Part shown: positions 50,717 through 60,182 of the stretch, piece after piece | Layout: every line of letters begins with the position of its first letter | How positions within the stretch are numbered: position 1 is the first letter of the stretch | Source: CAZNFR01 sp964572225 | GTDB lineage: Bacteria; Bacteroidota; Bacteroidia; Bacteroidales; GCA-2748055 | DNA: 64,000 bases | Assembly (NCBI GenBank): GCA_964572225.1 | Contig: CAZNFR010000002.1 | Location: 1-64,000, forward strand | Direction: 5' to 3' | Made by a program: the position numbers and the translations under genes | Notes under the pieces: model-generated | Told to the model about the DNA's origin: nothing | Databases searched by the model: none | Seen by the model: only the letters and a program-made list of their open reading frames with translations

Positions 50717-52327
50717 TTATGTCCCGACTGAGGTAAGTTTTTTTCTTCTGGCTGCAGTTTGAATACATTCCCTTTGGGCAATGATCACGGAGACCCCCGG
50801 GTATTCCAGTTCCTGTTTAATAATCTTAACATTTGCATCGTGGTCCCTTTTTAGCGGACTAATGGTATGCAAATGTTCTCTTTCCACACCGAGTCCCAGG
50901 CAGATTGATTCAATTCTACCGGTAGCTGATGATTTTTGTCCACCGGTCATACCCGTCGTGGAATTATCGGAAATAATCACGGTGATGGGGGTACTTTCGT
51001 TTACTGCATCGAGCAGACCTGTCATGCCTGAATGCGTGAAAGTACTATCGCCGATTACTGCCACTGAGGGTAAAAGTCCGGCATCGGCGGCACCTTTGGC
51101 CATGGTAATGGACGCCCCCATATCGACGCAACTATTAATGGAATCATACGGAGGCAGGGCTCCCAGGGTGTAGCAACCGATATCGGAAAAAGTCCGCCCT
51201 TTGCTGTAATAAGCCAGGGCTTCGTTAAGGGCGAAATACATATCGGCATGACTGCATCCTTTGCAGAGAGCAGGGGGTCTGGATTCTACCACATCCGGGA
51301 CCTGAAAATGTGATTTTTTCAATATTCCGAGTGAGGAGGCAACCTTACCGGGGTCCAGTTCTCCGGAACGGGGCAGACTTCCATCCATTCTTCCACTTAT
51401 GGAAACCGGGTTTCCCGAACTAAAAAATCCACGCAAGTATTCCTCGACGAAGGGATATCCTTCTTCGATCACAAGAATTTCTTCAGAATTTGCAGCGAGA
51501 GTCTTTAATTTCTCTTCCGGGAGTGGGTACTGGGAAATTTTCAACAGATTATAGGGCATCTGAAGTTCATTTTCCACTTCCATAAAATAGTTGTATGCCA
51601 ATCCGCAGCAAATAATTCCGAGTTTTGCATCATTCAAACTCAGTTTGTTAAATGCGGAAGAAGAGGAATATTGTTCAAAATCATTCTGGTTATCCAGAAG
51701 AATCTCATACTTTTTGCGTGCAATGGAGGGAAGCAGAATAAATTGTCTCAGATCCTGCGGAAGATTCAGGTCATTTTGTGATGCCGGATGGCTTTTGACC
51801 TTAACAATGGCTCTTGAATGGGCCAGTCTGGTTGTGATTCTTAGCAACACCGGAACCCTGGATTTCTCCGATAGTTGAAAACCGTATTCAACCATATCGT
51901 AGGCTTCCTGCTGGTTAGATGGCTCCAGCATCGGCACTCTGGCAAATTTTCCATAAAACCTTGAATCCTGCTCATTTTGAGAAGAATGCATGGAAGGATC
52001 ATCGGCTACCGCAATGATCAATCCACCGTTTACCCCTGTCATTGCAGCATTGATAAAGGGATCGGCTGCCACATTAAGTCCGACATGTTTCATACATGCC
52101 ATGGCTCTTTTGCCTGCATACGACATGCCTAGTGCGGTTTCAAGGGCGGTCTTTTCATTGGAGGTCCATTCTGAATGCACGCCGGTATCTTTTGCCAGTT
52201 TTGAGGATTGAACATATTCCGTGATCTCGGTTGAGGGCGTGCCCGGATAAGCATAAATACCGGATAATCCGGCATCAATGGCGCCCTGAGCAATTGCTTC
52301 ATCCCCGAGTAGAATCATCTTTTTCAT
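50717..52327 (-). CDS. iorA: Indolepyruvate:ferredoxin oxidoreductase, alpha subunit, without C-terminal ferredoxin domain
   Basis: 536 residues from the ATG at 52327. The pyrimidine-binding half starts ILLGDEAIAQGAIDAG and YPGTPSTEITEYV; the TPP-binding half has CKGCSHADMYF, DIGCYTLGALPPYDS, DMGASITMAKGAADAG and VIGDSTFTHSG. It oxidises aryl-pyruvates with IorB. The chain ends at ...TAARRKKLTSVGT; the two-cluster ferredoxin module found at the C-terminus of archaeal IorA is not seen here or in the following 100 bases. An 87-codon extension upstream lacks family similarity and is rejected. Confidence 0.92.
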   Translation of the reverse strand: MKKMILLGDEAIAQGAIDAGLSGIYAYPGTPSTEITEYVQSSKLAKDTGVHSEWTSNEKTALETALGMSYAGKRAMACMKHVGLNVAADPFINAAMTGVNGGLIIAVADDPSMHSSQNEQDSRFYGKFARVPMLEPSNQQEAYDMVEYGFQLSEKSRVPVLLRITTRLAHSRAIVKVKSHPASQNDLNLPQDLRQFILLPSIARKKYEILLDNQNDFEQYSSSSAFNKLSLNDAKLGIICCGLAYNYFMEVENELQMPYNLLKISQYPLPEEKLKTLAANSEEILVIEEGYPFVEEYLRGFFSSGNPVSISGRMDGSLPRSGELDPGKVASSLGILKKSHFQVPDVVESRPPALCKGCSHADMYFALNEALAYYSKGRTFSDIGCYTLGALPPYDSINSCVDMGASITMAKGAADAGLLPSVAVIGDSTFTHSGMTGLLDAVNESTPITVIISDNSTTGMTGGQKSSATGRIESICLGLGVEREHLHTISPLKRDHDANVKIIKQELEYPGVSVIIAQRECIQTAARRKKLTSVGT

Positions 52328-52427
52328 AAACTTTGTTAGTTTGTAATTCAATTTCCAACTAAAATGAAGGGCTAATTTAAGTAAATGACCAGGGTTGAAC
52401 CATGATAAAAGCAACTCATTTCTATGT

Positions 52428-52838
52428 TTAAGAATAGACGGTAAGGATGAGTTTTCTGGATCCTCCGCTGTTCCTGAACTCACAGAGGTAGATTCCCTGC
52501 CATGTTCCGAGGTTAAGACTATGTCGGGTAATCGGGACCGTAAGATTTTGCCCAAGCAATGAAGATTTGAGATGAGCAGGCATATCATCGGATCCTTCCA
52601 GTGTATGGGTAAAAACCGGATCGTTTTCCGGGATCAGTTTATTCATGAATGATTCGAAATCGACTCTGACTGAGGGATCGGCATTTTCGTTCAGCGTGAT
52701 AGCTGCAGAAGTATGCTTCAGATGGATGTTCAGCAGTCCTTTTTCGGGAAGGTCCGGAAGGGCAGATTGTATCTCCGGGGTGATAAGGTGATAGCCTCTT
52801 TTGTAAGGCTGAAGGTTTATTTGAGTTTGTATTACCAT
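52428..52838 (-). CDS. yjbQ: YjbQ family (secondary thiamine-phosphate synthase-like) protein
   Basis: 136 residues, the whole length of the UPF0047/YjbQ family. Motifs are complete: LNIHLKHTSAAITLNENADPSV, GSDDMPAHLKSSLLG and LNLGTWQGIYLCEFR, which supply the conserved histidines and the glutamate. Some members complement thiE mutants weakly, hence the name, but the true role is unclear. A -10 box (52875-52882) precedes it. It lies between iorA and the divergent transthyretin-like gene. Confidence 0.93.
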   Translation of the reverse strand: MVIQTQINLQPYKRGYHLITPEIQSALPDLPEKGLLNIHLKHTSAAITLNENADPSVRVDFESFMNKLIPENDPVFTHTLEGSDDMPAHLKSSLLGQNLTVPITRHSLNLGTWQGIYLCEFRNSGGSRKLILTVYS

Positions 52839-52874
52839 TGTACTTTACTATGGGTTAAATGCGAATACAAATTA

Positions 52875-52882
52875 CAAAAATA
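52875..52882 (-). promoter_or_regulatory. -10 box for yjbQ
   Basis: Minus-strand TATTTTTG matches TAnnTTTG in full; the leader would be about 30 bases. The -33 position shows no TTTG. Confidence 0.45.
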
Positions 52883-52988
52883 CCGGCAAGGCAGGAAGAA
52901 AGCCAGTAATTCCTGTTAAAAAGCTTTAAAAAACCTGGCAAACATTGATGCTATCCATAGTGTTAATCCAATAACTGCATATTTTTAT

Positions 52989-52996
52989 TAATTTTG
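52989..52996 (+). promoter_or_regulatory. -10 box for the TonB receptor unit
   Basis: TAATTTTG at 52989-52996 matches TAnnTTTG and would start transcription about 20 bases before the ATG at 53022. No TTTG at the expected -33. Confidence 0.45.
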
Positions 52997-53021
52997 GAGT
53001 TTAACCTTGGAGCATTGAAGT

Positions 53022-53660
53022 ATGGGCAGGTTTGTTATTTTTTCGTTACTATTTTCCCTGATAATTACGTTTACTGCGGAAGCACAGGATGAAGATCCAA
53101 GACTGATTCAGTTCTCCGGTGTGATCAGGAACCTGAAATATGAAACTGTACCCGATGTACATATCATAAATATCAATTCAAAAACGGGGACTACCTCTAA
53201 TCAAAGGGGAATGTTTTCTTTTATCGTCCACCCTTCAGACTCTATTCTTTTTCGGGCCGTAGGCTATAAAAACACCATGGTAGTGATCCCGGATAACCCC
53301 GAAAATTCGCATTATCCCAGAGATGTTTATCTTTTGAACGACACCATTAGGCTTGCCGAAGTGAAAATATTTCCCTGGAAAAGTTACGAGGAATTCAAGG
53401 TGGCTTTTCTGAATCTGGATTTACCTGACGATGATGAGCAGAGGGCTTATGATAATATAGCGCTGATCAAAGCTCAGCTTAATATGGATTTTGAGCCCGA
53501 TGCCCAGCTTGCTTACAAGAATGTAATGCGGCAGCACAATGAGAAACTTTATTACGCCGGCCAGTATCCCTCTATTTCGGTTTTGAATCCCTTCAACTGG
53601 GCTCGTTTTTTTGAGGCCCTTAAAAACGGGGATTTTAGAAATGATGAGGATGATGAATGA
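53022..53660 (+). CDS. Secreted carboxypeptidase-regulatory-like protein, partner of the TonB receptor
   Basis: 212 residues. Signal peptide (about 1-21, LIITFTAEAQ), then a transthyretin-like domain (about 28-105; IQFSGVIRNLKYETVPDVHI and GMFSFIVHPSDSILFRAVGYKN), then a helical second half (LNLDLPDDDEQRAYDNIALIKAQL) and an acidic end. The gene precedes the TonB-dependent receptor by 59 bases on the same strand. Such a pairing suggests a periplasmic or surface helper of the receptor, but no function is established. Confidence 0.75.
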   Translation: MGRFVIFSLLFSLIITFTAEAQDEDPRLIQFSGVIRNLKYETVPDVHIININSKTGTTSNQRGMFSFIVHPSDSILFRAVGYKNTMVVIPDNPENSHYPRDVYLLNDTIRLAEVKIFPWKSYEEFKVAFLNLDLPDDDEQRAYDNIALIKAQLNMDFEPDAQLAYKNVMRQHNEKLYYAGQYPSISVLNPFNWARFFEALKNGDFRNDEDDE

Positions 53661-53719
53661 ATTCTTTGCTTTTTCAGTGCAATTAATCCTCATTTTTTGA
53701 GTTAATTTGAAACGAAAAT

Positions 53720-56188
53720 ATGAGGAAAATAACCTGCATACTCATCCTATTTTTTGGCACTATTTTGCTGCTTCCTGAGTTATCGGCTCAAACAGTGGTG
53801 AGGGGTAAGATTTCGGACAACGAAAATGAGCCGGTTTTTCTTGCCAATGTTGCAATTAAGGGCCGGAGTATCGGCACCATGACCCGGGCCGATGGAATGT
53901 TTGAGTTAAGGATTCCGGAGGAAGGGGAATACGAGCTGGTGGTTTCTTGTGTGGGTTACAAGACCCGGACTATTGAAATTAACACCCGGGATTCGGAATA
54001 CCGGGAGATTTTGATCATACTTGAGCAGGATGTCAGGGAACTCACAGAGGTATCTGTAAGTTCCCGCAGGGAGAGGGCGACCACATTCAATAGTATTGAT
54101 GTGAGCTCACTCGACCTTCTACCGAATACAAGCGGATCAATTGAGTCCATCATCAAGACATTACCGGGAGTATCTTCGAACAATGAGCTATCTTCTCAAT
54201 ACTCGGTTCGAGGTGGAAATTTTGATGAAAATCTCGTGTATGTCAATGACATTGAGATTTACCGTCCTTTTCTTGTCCGATCGGGTCAACAGGAAGGACT
54301 GAGTTTCATCAATTCCGATCTGATCTCTTCGATCCGGTTTTCGGCCGGGGGATTCGATACGCGGTATGGGGATAAAATGTCATCTGTCCTGGATATTCGT
54401 TACCGGGAACCAGACCGGTTTGCAGGATCAGCATCCATTAGCCTACTTGGAGGAAGCGTACACCTGGAGGATGCCCTGTCGAACGGGAAATTCAGCTATC
54501 TTGCGGGATTTCGGTATAAGACCACGGCCTATCTTCTCAACAGTCTGGAAACCGAGGGGGATTATGAGCCAAGGTTTACGGATTTTCAGTCATTATTCAC
54601 CTATCGACCCAGTGAAAAATTATCTTTTAGTCTTCTTGCCAATGTTTCCCTGAACCAGTTTAATTTTGTCCCTCAAACCCGGAAAACTGAATTTGGCACT
54701 GCCAGTCGCCCACTTAATCTTGTAATTTTTTACGAAGGGAATGAATCGGACCAGTTTGACACTTATCTGGGAGCCTTCACAACCGAATACAAGCCCAGAA
54801 AAGATCTGAGTTTGAAATTTATTGCAACCACTTTTACAACGAGGGAAAGGGAAAATTTTGACATCCTGGGTCAATACCTTATTAATGAGCTTGATAATAC
54901 GCCAGGATCCGAGACCTACGGGGACAGTATTTTGAATATTGGGATTGGATCTTTTTTAAATCACGCCCGGAACCGTCTGGACGCTTATGTTTTTTCTGCT
55001 TTTCATATTGGCAGACTGGATTTGGGTAACCATCAGGTAAGCTGGGGGGGCCGTTATGAAAATCAGCGCATATTTGACCGGCTCAGTGAATGGCAGGTGG
55101 TGGATTCCTCCGGATTTTCCCTTCCCTACAGCGACAGCGAAGTGAATCTGTGGGATGTAATTAAGGCCAAAAACAACGTGCTGAACGGACGCTTTTCCGG
55201 ATTTTTCCAGGATACCTGGGGATTCAGGGGGCTCCGAAATGAGTATTATATAACCGCCGGAATCAGAGGTAGTTACCAGGAGTTAAATAAGCAATTTCTG
55301 GTAAGTCCCCGAGCCACAATCTCTTTAAAGCCTGAATGGGAAAGGGATATTATGTTTCATTTTTCGACCGGCATCTATTACCAACCCCCCTTTTTCAAGG
55401 AAATGCGTGATTATTCGGGTAATGTGAATAAAGAGTTGAAGGCTCAGCAATCCATACATTTTGTTTTAGGGGGTGATTACATTTTCTCTGCCTGGGAAAG
55501 GCCTTTCAAATTTACAACGGAACTCTACTACAAATTTCTGGACAATCTGGTTCCCTATAAGGTTGACAATGTCAGGCTCCGTTATGCGGGAGATAATCTT
55601 GCCCGTGGGTATGCGACAGGAATTGATTTCAAGATTAACGGTGAATTTGTGAAAGGAGCAGAATCCTGGGCCAGTCTGTCCTTTCTCAGGACGCGGGAAA
55701 ACATAGATGGGGATTTTTATATAATTGAAAATGAAGAGGGAAACCAGGAAAGGATTGAGCCAGGATTTTATCCACGACCTACGGATCAGCTCATGACTTT
55801 CGGGCTTTTCTTTCAGGATTATCTGCCGAATAATCCGGATTATAAAGTCAGCCTGAATTTCCTTTATGGTTCCAGGCTGGCATATGGGTCGCCCGACCGC
55901 GACCGTTATGACAATGTATACAGGCTTCCTGCTTATCGCAGGGTTGACATAGGGTTTTCAAAAGTACTAAAGAGGCAGGATTCGGTTTTAGGGGAGAACA
56001 ATCCTTTTCGTCATTTTACCGACATATGGGTAAGTGCCGAAATTTTCAATCTCTTGGGTATAAATAACACCATATCTTATTTATGGGTTAGGACTGTGGG
56101 AAGTCAGGCAGGGGTTCCAGGTCAGTTTGCTGTCCCTAATTACCTCACATCAAGAAGGTTCAATATTAAGCTTACGGCGAAATTTTAG
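53720..56188 (+). CDS. TonB-dependent receptor with carboxypeptidase-like N-terminal domain
   Basis: 822 residues. Signal peptide (about 1-23, LLLPELSAQ), transthyretin-like domain (about 25-105), plug (about 115-215; IESIIKTLPGVSSNNELSSQYSVRGG with the conserved RGG), and a beta-barrel ending SRRFNIKLTAKF. Unlike SusC it lacks the KDASATAIYG signature and no SusD partner follows. It probably imports a metal complex, vitamin or small peptide. It is preceded by the small transthyretin-like gene in one unit. The last 17 bases overlap the 3' end of the convergent nitroreductase gene. Confidence 0.92.
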   Translation: MRKITCILILFFGTILLLPELSAQTVVRGKISDNENEPVFLANVAIKGRSIGTMTRADGMFELRIPEEGEYELVVSCVGYKTRTIEINTRDSEYREILIILEQDVRELTEVSVSSRRERATTFNSIDVSSLDLLPNTSGSIESIIKTLPGVSSNNELSSQYSVRGGNFDENLVYVNDIEIYRPFLVRSGQQEGLSFINSDLISSIRFSAGGFDTRYGDKMSSVLDIRYREPDRFAGSASISLLGGSVHLEDALSNGKFSYLAGFRYKTTAYLLNSLETEGDYEPRFTDFQSLFTYRPSEKLSFSLLANVSLNQFNFVPQTRKTEFGTASRPLNLVIFYEGNESDQFDTYLGAFTTEYKPRKDLSLKFIATTFTTRERENFDILGQYLINELDNTPGSETYGDSILNIGIGSFLNHARNRLDAYVFSAFHIGRLDLGNHQVSWGGRYENQRIFDRLSEWQVVDSSGFSLPYSDSEVNLWDVIKAKNNVLNGRFSGFFQDTWGFRGLRNEYYITAGIRGSYQELNKQFLVSPRATISLKPEWERDIMFHFSTGIYYQPPFFKEMRDYSGNVNKELKAQQSIHFVLGGDYIFSAWERPFKFTTELYYKFLDNLVPYKVDNVRLRYAGDNLARGYATGIDFKINGEFVKGAESWASLSFLRTRENIDGDFYIIENEEGNQERIEPGFYPRPTDQLMTFGLFFQDYLPNNPDYKVSLNFLYGSRLAYGSPDRDRYDNVYRLPAYRRVDIGFSKVLKRQDSVLGENNPFRHFTDIWVSAEIFNLLGINNTISYLWVRTVGSQAGVPGQFAVPNYLTSRRFNIKLTAKF

Positions 56189-56765
56189 ATGCCGGATTTC
56201 CGAAGGTACCCTGGAAAACAAATTCATTCAAATTTTTTCTTGAGCGTTTTTTTAATTCCCGTCTTTTGAGCTCTACAGGGAGGTGGTCTATTTCACCGTG
56301 GTATCCCAGAGCTATCATGGCTGCCGGTTTGAATTCTTCAGGGATTTTGAATACCTCAACGGCTTTTTCCGCATTGAAACCTGCCATGGGATGAAGGTAG
56401 AAGCCCATGGATGTTGCCTGGATCATCAGGTTTGCCGTAGCCATTCCCAGATCATGCATAGCATAGGCATTAGGTTTGTTATTATAGTCTGATATTACCT
56501 GAGCAAGGGTAAGGATCAGAGCCGGGGCCTCCTTTGCCCAATAATTTCCATCATTAAGTAGATCTGCCAGTTTTTCAAATTCGGCCCCTTCATCCTTTAA
56601 AGCATAAATAAAACTCCAGGGTTGTGCATTCCGGCTTGAGGGTGCCCATCTTGCTGCATCAAAAAGCAGCTTCATATCTTTGTGGTCCGGCAAGTCTGGT
56701 GAGAAGGACACCACAGACCGTCTTTTGCTAATCAGGGGATGTATTGTTTTCACGTTCATTTCCAT
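56172..56765 (-). CDS. Nitroreductase-family protein
   Basis: 197 residues, FMN-dependent fold typical of NfsB/NfnB-like proteins. RRSVVSFSPDLP opens the flavin pocket (Arg-Arg-Ser), followed by LFDAARWAPSSRNAQPWSFIYA, HDLGMATANLMIQATSMGFYLHPM and AAMIALGYHGE. It probably reduces a quinone, nitro compound or flavin-like substrate with NAD(P)H. The substrate cannot be deduced. Convergent with the TonB receptor, overlapping its end by 17 bases. Confidence 0.9.
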   Translation of the reverse strand: MEMNVKTIHPLISKRRSVVSFSPDLPDHKDMKLLFDAARWAPSSRNAQPWSFIYALKDEGAEFEKLADLLNDGNYWAKEAPALILTLAQVISDYNNKPNAYAMHDLGMATANLMIQATSMGFYLHPMAGFNAEKAVEVFKIPEEFKPAAMIALGYHGEIDHLPVELKRRELKKRSRKNLNEFVFQGTFGNPASKISP

Positions 56766-56901
56766 GATCTATATCTTTGAAATAGTAACATTTCTGGTAT
56801 TAAAATGTTCTTGAGTAAGGGGCTGGATAATCCCTTCAGGTGAATTTTGATTGGTAGTGGATAATTTTATCAAAAGCCCCTGTTTTTTCGAATCAATAAA
56901 G

Positions 56902-56909
56902 TATTTTTG
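56902..56909 (+). promoter_or_regulatory. -10 box for ornithine aminotransferase
   Basis: TATTTTTG at 56902-56909 matches TAnnTTTG; leader about 30 bases before ATG 56942. The -33 position is T-rich but lacks TTTG. Confidence 0.45.
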
Positions 56910-56941
56910 AATCTTATTGTTTAATCAAAAAAAATACCTTC

Positions 56942-58150
56942 ATGAATACACAGGATTATATCAGCAGAGAAGATAAATATGGTGCGCACAATTACCATCC
57001 CCTGCCGGTTGTACTTGACCGGGGAGAAGGGGTGTATGTATGGGATGTGGAAGGAAAAAAGTATTTCGATTTTTTATCCGCTTACTCTGCTGTAAATCAA
57101 GGACATTGTAATCCTAAAATCGTTAATGCCCTTTGTGAGCAGTCCAAAAAGCTGAATCTGACCTCGAGGGCATTTTACAACAGTGTCCTGGGTGAGTTTG
57201 AGGAATTTGTGACCCGGTATTTTGGTTATGACAAGGTATTACCGATGAATAGTGGTGCTGAAGGTGACGAAACGGCGTTAAAATTATGTCGCAAATGGGC
57301 CTATGAAAAAAAGGGAATACCTGAAAATGAAGCGAAAATTGTGGTTTGCGAGGGTAATTTTCATGGACGGACGATCACCATTATTTCCATGTCGACCGAC
57401 CCTGATTCTTATAAGGGCTTTGGACCTTATACCCCCGGGTTTATCAAGATCCCCTACAACGACATACCGGCCCTGGAAAAAGCATTGGAAGATCCATTGG
57501 TAGCAGGCTTTCTGGTTGAACCCATACAGGGGGAAGCCGGCGTATATGTTCCGGAAGACGGCTATCTGAGTAAGGTTTATGAGCTATGCAAATCCAAAAA
57601 TGTTCTGTTTATTGCCGATGAGGTTCAAACGGGTATTGCCCGGACAGGACGACTTCTTGCCTGTGATCATGAGGATGTCAGACCCGACATCCTGATCCTG
57701 GGTAAGGCATTGTCGGGAGGAGTATATCCGGTTTCTGCTGTACTTGCGGATGATGAAATAATGCTTACCATCAAACCCGGGGAACATGGATCTACCTATG
57801 GAGGAAATCCCGTTGCTGCCAAGGTAGCCATTGCTGCCCTGGAAGTAATCAAGGAAGAAAATCTTGAAGAGAATGCCCGGAATCTTGGGGAGATCTTCAG
57901 AGCGGAAATGAAATCCATTCATTCTCCCATGGTTGAGCTGGTCAGAGGTAAAGGTCTGCTGAATGCGATTGTAATCAAACCCAAGGATGGAAAAACCGCC
58001 TGGGATGTTTGTGTTGCCTTGAAGGATAACGGTCTCCTTGCAAAACCCACACATGAGCATATCATCAGATTTGCCCCTCCTTTGGTAATCACGGAAGAAC
58101 AGTTAAGGGAAGCTATGGAGATCATCAAAAAGACCATTCTGTCTTTTTGA
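56942..58150 (+). CDS. rocD: Ornithine--oxo-acid aminotransferase
   Basis: 402 residues, class III PLP aminotransferase. NSGAEGDETALKLCRKWAYEKKG, IVVCEGNFHGRTI, FLVEPIQGEAGVYVPEDGYL, FIADEVQTGIARTG and K255 in LILGKALSGG (Schiff-base lysine) are present; GEHGSTYGGNP follows. The closeness to OAT is judged from the N-terminal YGAHNYHPLPVVLDRGEGVYVWDVEG and overall length. It converts ornithine and 2-oxoglutarate to glutamate semialdehyde and glutamate, linking arginine/ornithine to proline metabolism. It stands alone with its own promoter. Confidence 0.93.
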   Translation: MNTQDYISREDKYGAHNYHPLPVVLDRGEGVYVWDVEGKKYFDFLSAYSAVNQGHCNPKIVNALCEQSKKLNLTSRAFYNSVLGEFEEFVTRYFGYDKVLPMNSGAEGDETALKLCRKWAYEKKGIPENEAKIVVCEGNFHGRTITIISMSTDPDSYKGFGPYTPGFIKIPYNDIPALEKALEDPLVAGFLVEPIQGEAGVYVPEDGYLSKVYELCKSKNVLFIADEVQTGIARTGRLLACDHEDVRPDILILGKALSGGVYPVSAVLADDEIMLTIKPGEHGSTYGGNPVAAKVAIAALEVIKEENLEENARNLGEIFRAEMKSIHSPMVELVRGKGLLNAIVIKPKDGKTAWDVCVALKDNGLLAKPTHEHIIRFAPPLVITEEQLREAMEIIKKTILSF

Positions 58151-58174
58151 TCCCAAAAACCTGCGATTCTTTAT

Positions 58175-58204
58175 TTTGTTGAAGTAAAAAAATACGTAGT
58201 TTTA
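58175..58204 (+). promoter_or_regulatory. Promoter of the M13 peptidase gene
   Basis: TTTG (58175-58178) and TAGTTTTA (58197-58204) with 18 bases between; the -10 box differs from consensus only in the last base. The leader would be about 20 bases. Confidence 0.5.
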
Positions 58205-58227
58205 AGACTTCAATAAACGGAATAATT

Positions 58228-60180
58228 ATGTCTGATTTTTTGGATTTCATCGATCCCACCACAGATCCCGGGACGAATTTTTATCAATATGCCAATGGAG
58301 GATGGATAAAAAAGAACCCCCTGCCCCCCGAATTTAGTCGTTACGGCACCTTTGATAAGCTTGCAGAGCAAAATCAGGTTTTAATCCGGACTCTTATTGA
58401 GGACCTTTCAGCAGAAGAAAATGGGGAAGGGAGCATTGAAAAGAAGATCGGTGATTTTTTTACTGCGGGAATGAATGAGGCCATGGCTGAAAGCCTGGGT
58501 ATGGAGCCAATCAGGAAGGATCTGGAAAGAATTGAAAAAATAAAAGACATAAATAGTCTGTGTAATTGCCTTGTAGAATTTCACACAGAGAACAATCAGC
58601 TTCTCTTTCATTATTTTGGTGCTCCAGACAAGGCTAACTCTTCCATGATAATTGCCAATTTATACCAGGGGGGCCTCGGACTTCCCGATGTTGATTATTA
58701 TCTTTTGCAGGATGAGAAATCTGAAGAAATACGGTCCCGGTACCGGGAATACATTGTAAGTTTGTTTAATCATGCAGGATTTCATGAAACTGCCTCACCT
58801 GAAATTGCGGAAATAATATTCGGGATGGAAGAAAATCTTGCCAGGTCCAGTATGACGAGACTTGAGAGAAGGGATCCCGAGAAAACCTACCATAAGAAAG
58901 CGATCGGGGAGGTAATCAGTGAGTTTTCTGAATTTCCCTGGAATGAATATCTCACACAAATGGGAACTCCGGAGGTAAGAGAAATAAACCTTGCCCAGCC
59001 TGATTTTTTCAGGGAAATAAGCAGGATGTTCAGGGAAACGGATCTTAATCATTGGAAGTATTACCTTCAGTGGCAGGTAATAAACTCTTCTGCCCCCTAT
59101 CTAAATTCCGCCCTGGTAAATGCCCATTTTGATTTTTATGGTAAATACCTTTCGGGAAAAAGCAGTCTTCAGCCCCGATGGAAAAGAGTCATAAACCTTG
59201 CTGATATAGCGCTGGGTGAAGCCATTGGACAAAAGTACGTAGAGCGTCATTTCCCTTCCTCTGCTAAAGCCAGAATGCTGGAAATGGTTGAAAATCTCAG
59301 GGAAGCTCTTGCCCTTAGGATGGGGGAATCGACCTGGATGAGTGAAGCCACACGTGAACTGGCCAAAGACAAGCTTGCCAGAATGAGGGTGAAAATCGGA
59401 TATCCGGAAAAGTGGAGAGATTATACAGGTTTGGAAATCAGTGCGGAACATTTTTTTGCAAATATAAAGTCAGCATCACGGTTCAATCTCGAATACAGGA
59501 TGAACAAAATTGGAAAACCTGTAGATCCGGATGAATGGGCCATGACACCGCAAACGGTGAATGCTTATTATAGTCCCAGCCGAAATGAGGTTGTTTTTCC
59601 AGCAGGGATTCTTCAGCCGCCGTTTTTTTATCCTGAGGGAGACGATGCGATTAACTATGGATCCATCGGGATGGTAATCGGACATGAAATGACCCATGGA
59701 TTTGATGATCAGGGAAGAAAATATGATAAAGAAGGAAATCTGAAGGATTGGTGGACGGATGAGGATTCTGCAAGATTTGAGGAGAAAGCAGCCATACTTG
59801 TGGAACAGTTTAACAAGGTGGAAATCGTTGATGGAGTGCATGCAAACGGGAAGCTGACTCTTGGGGAGAATATTGCAGATCTGGGGGGATTGTATGTTGC
59901 GCTCACAGCGCTTAAAATTGCATGGGAAAAGAATTCTCCTGAGGAAAAAACCGGAGGGTATACCCCAATTCAACGTTTTTTTCTTTCCTATGCTCATGTC
60001 TGGGCACAGAATATTACCAGGGAGGAGTTGTTAAGAAGGGTACGTGAGGATGTACACTCATCCGGCAGTCTGCGGGTAAACGGTCCCCTTGCAAATATGC
60101 CCGAATTTCATGAGGCATTTGGAATTGAAGAGGGTAAGCCTATGCATATAATGGCTGAAGAAAGGGCCCAACTCTGGTGA
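58228..60180 (+). CDS. pepO: M13-family (neprilysin-like) zinc metallopeptidase
   Basis: 650 residues, the full M13 length. The zinc site HEMTH at 486-490 (VIGHEMTHGFDDQGR) and the third ligand E547 in LGENIADLGG are complete, along with the substrate-binding NAYY (MTPQTVNAYYSPSRNE) and the C-terminal LW. It cleaves short peptides (up to about 30 residues). The N-terminus (MSDFLDFIDPTTDPGTNF) has no signal peptide or lipobox, so it should be cytoplasmic, unlike most exported Bacteroidota relatives. No upstream in-frame start with a signal exists. Convergent with hisIE, 2 bases apart. Confidence 0.94.
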   Translation: MSDFLDFIDPTTDPGTNFYQYANGGWIKKNPLPPEFSRYGTFDKLAEQNQVLIRTLIEDLSAEENGEGSIEKKIGDFFTAGMNEAMAESLGMEPIRKDLERIEKIKDINSLCNCLVEFHTENNQLLFHYFGAPDKANSSMIIANLYQGGLGLPDVDYYLLQDEKSEEIRSRYREYIVSLFNHAGFHETASPEIAEIIFGMEENLARSSMTRLERRDPEKTYHKKAIGEVISEFSEFPWNEYLTQMGTPEVREINLAQPDFFREISRMFRETDLNHWKYYLQWQVINSSAPYLNSALVNAHFDFYGKYLSGKSSLQPRWKRVINLADIALGEAIGQKYVERHFPSSAKARMLEMVENLREALALRMGESTWMSEATRELAKDKLARMRVKIGYPEKWRDYTGLEISAEHFFANIKSASRFNLEYRMNKIGKPVDPDEWAMTPQTVNAYYSPSRNEVVFPAGILQPPFFYPEGDDAINYGSIGMVIGHEMTHGFDDQGRKYDKEGNLKDWWTDEDSARFEEKAAILVEQFNKVEIVDGVHANGKLTLGENIADLGGLYVALTALKIAWEKNSPEEKTGGYTPIQRFFLSYAHVWAQNITREELLRRVREDVHSSGSLRVNGPLANMPEFHEAFGIEEGKPMHIMAEERAQLW

Positions 60181-60182
60181 CC

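Noticed and set aside
52328..52588. 87-codon upstream extension of iorA
   Set aside because: The residues before MKKMILLGDEAIAQG do not resemble any IorA, while that methionine matches the family start.
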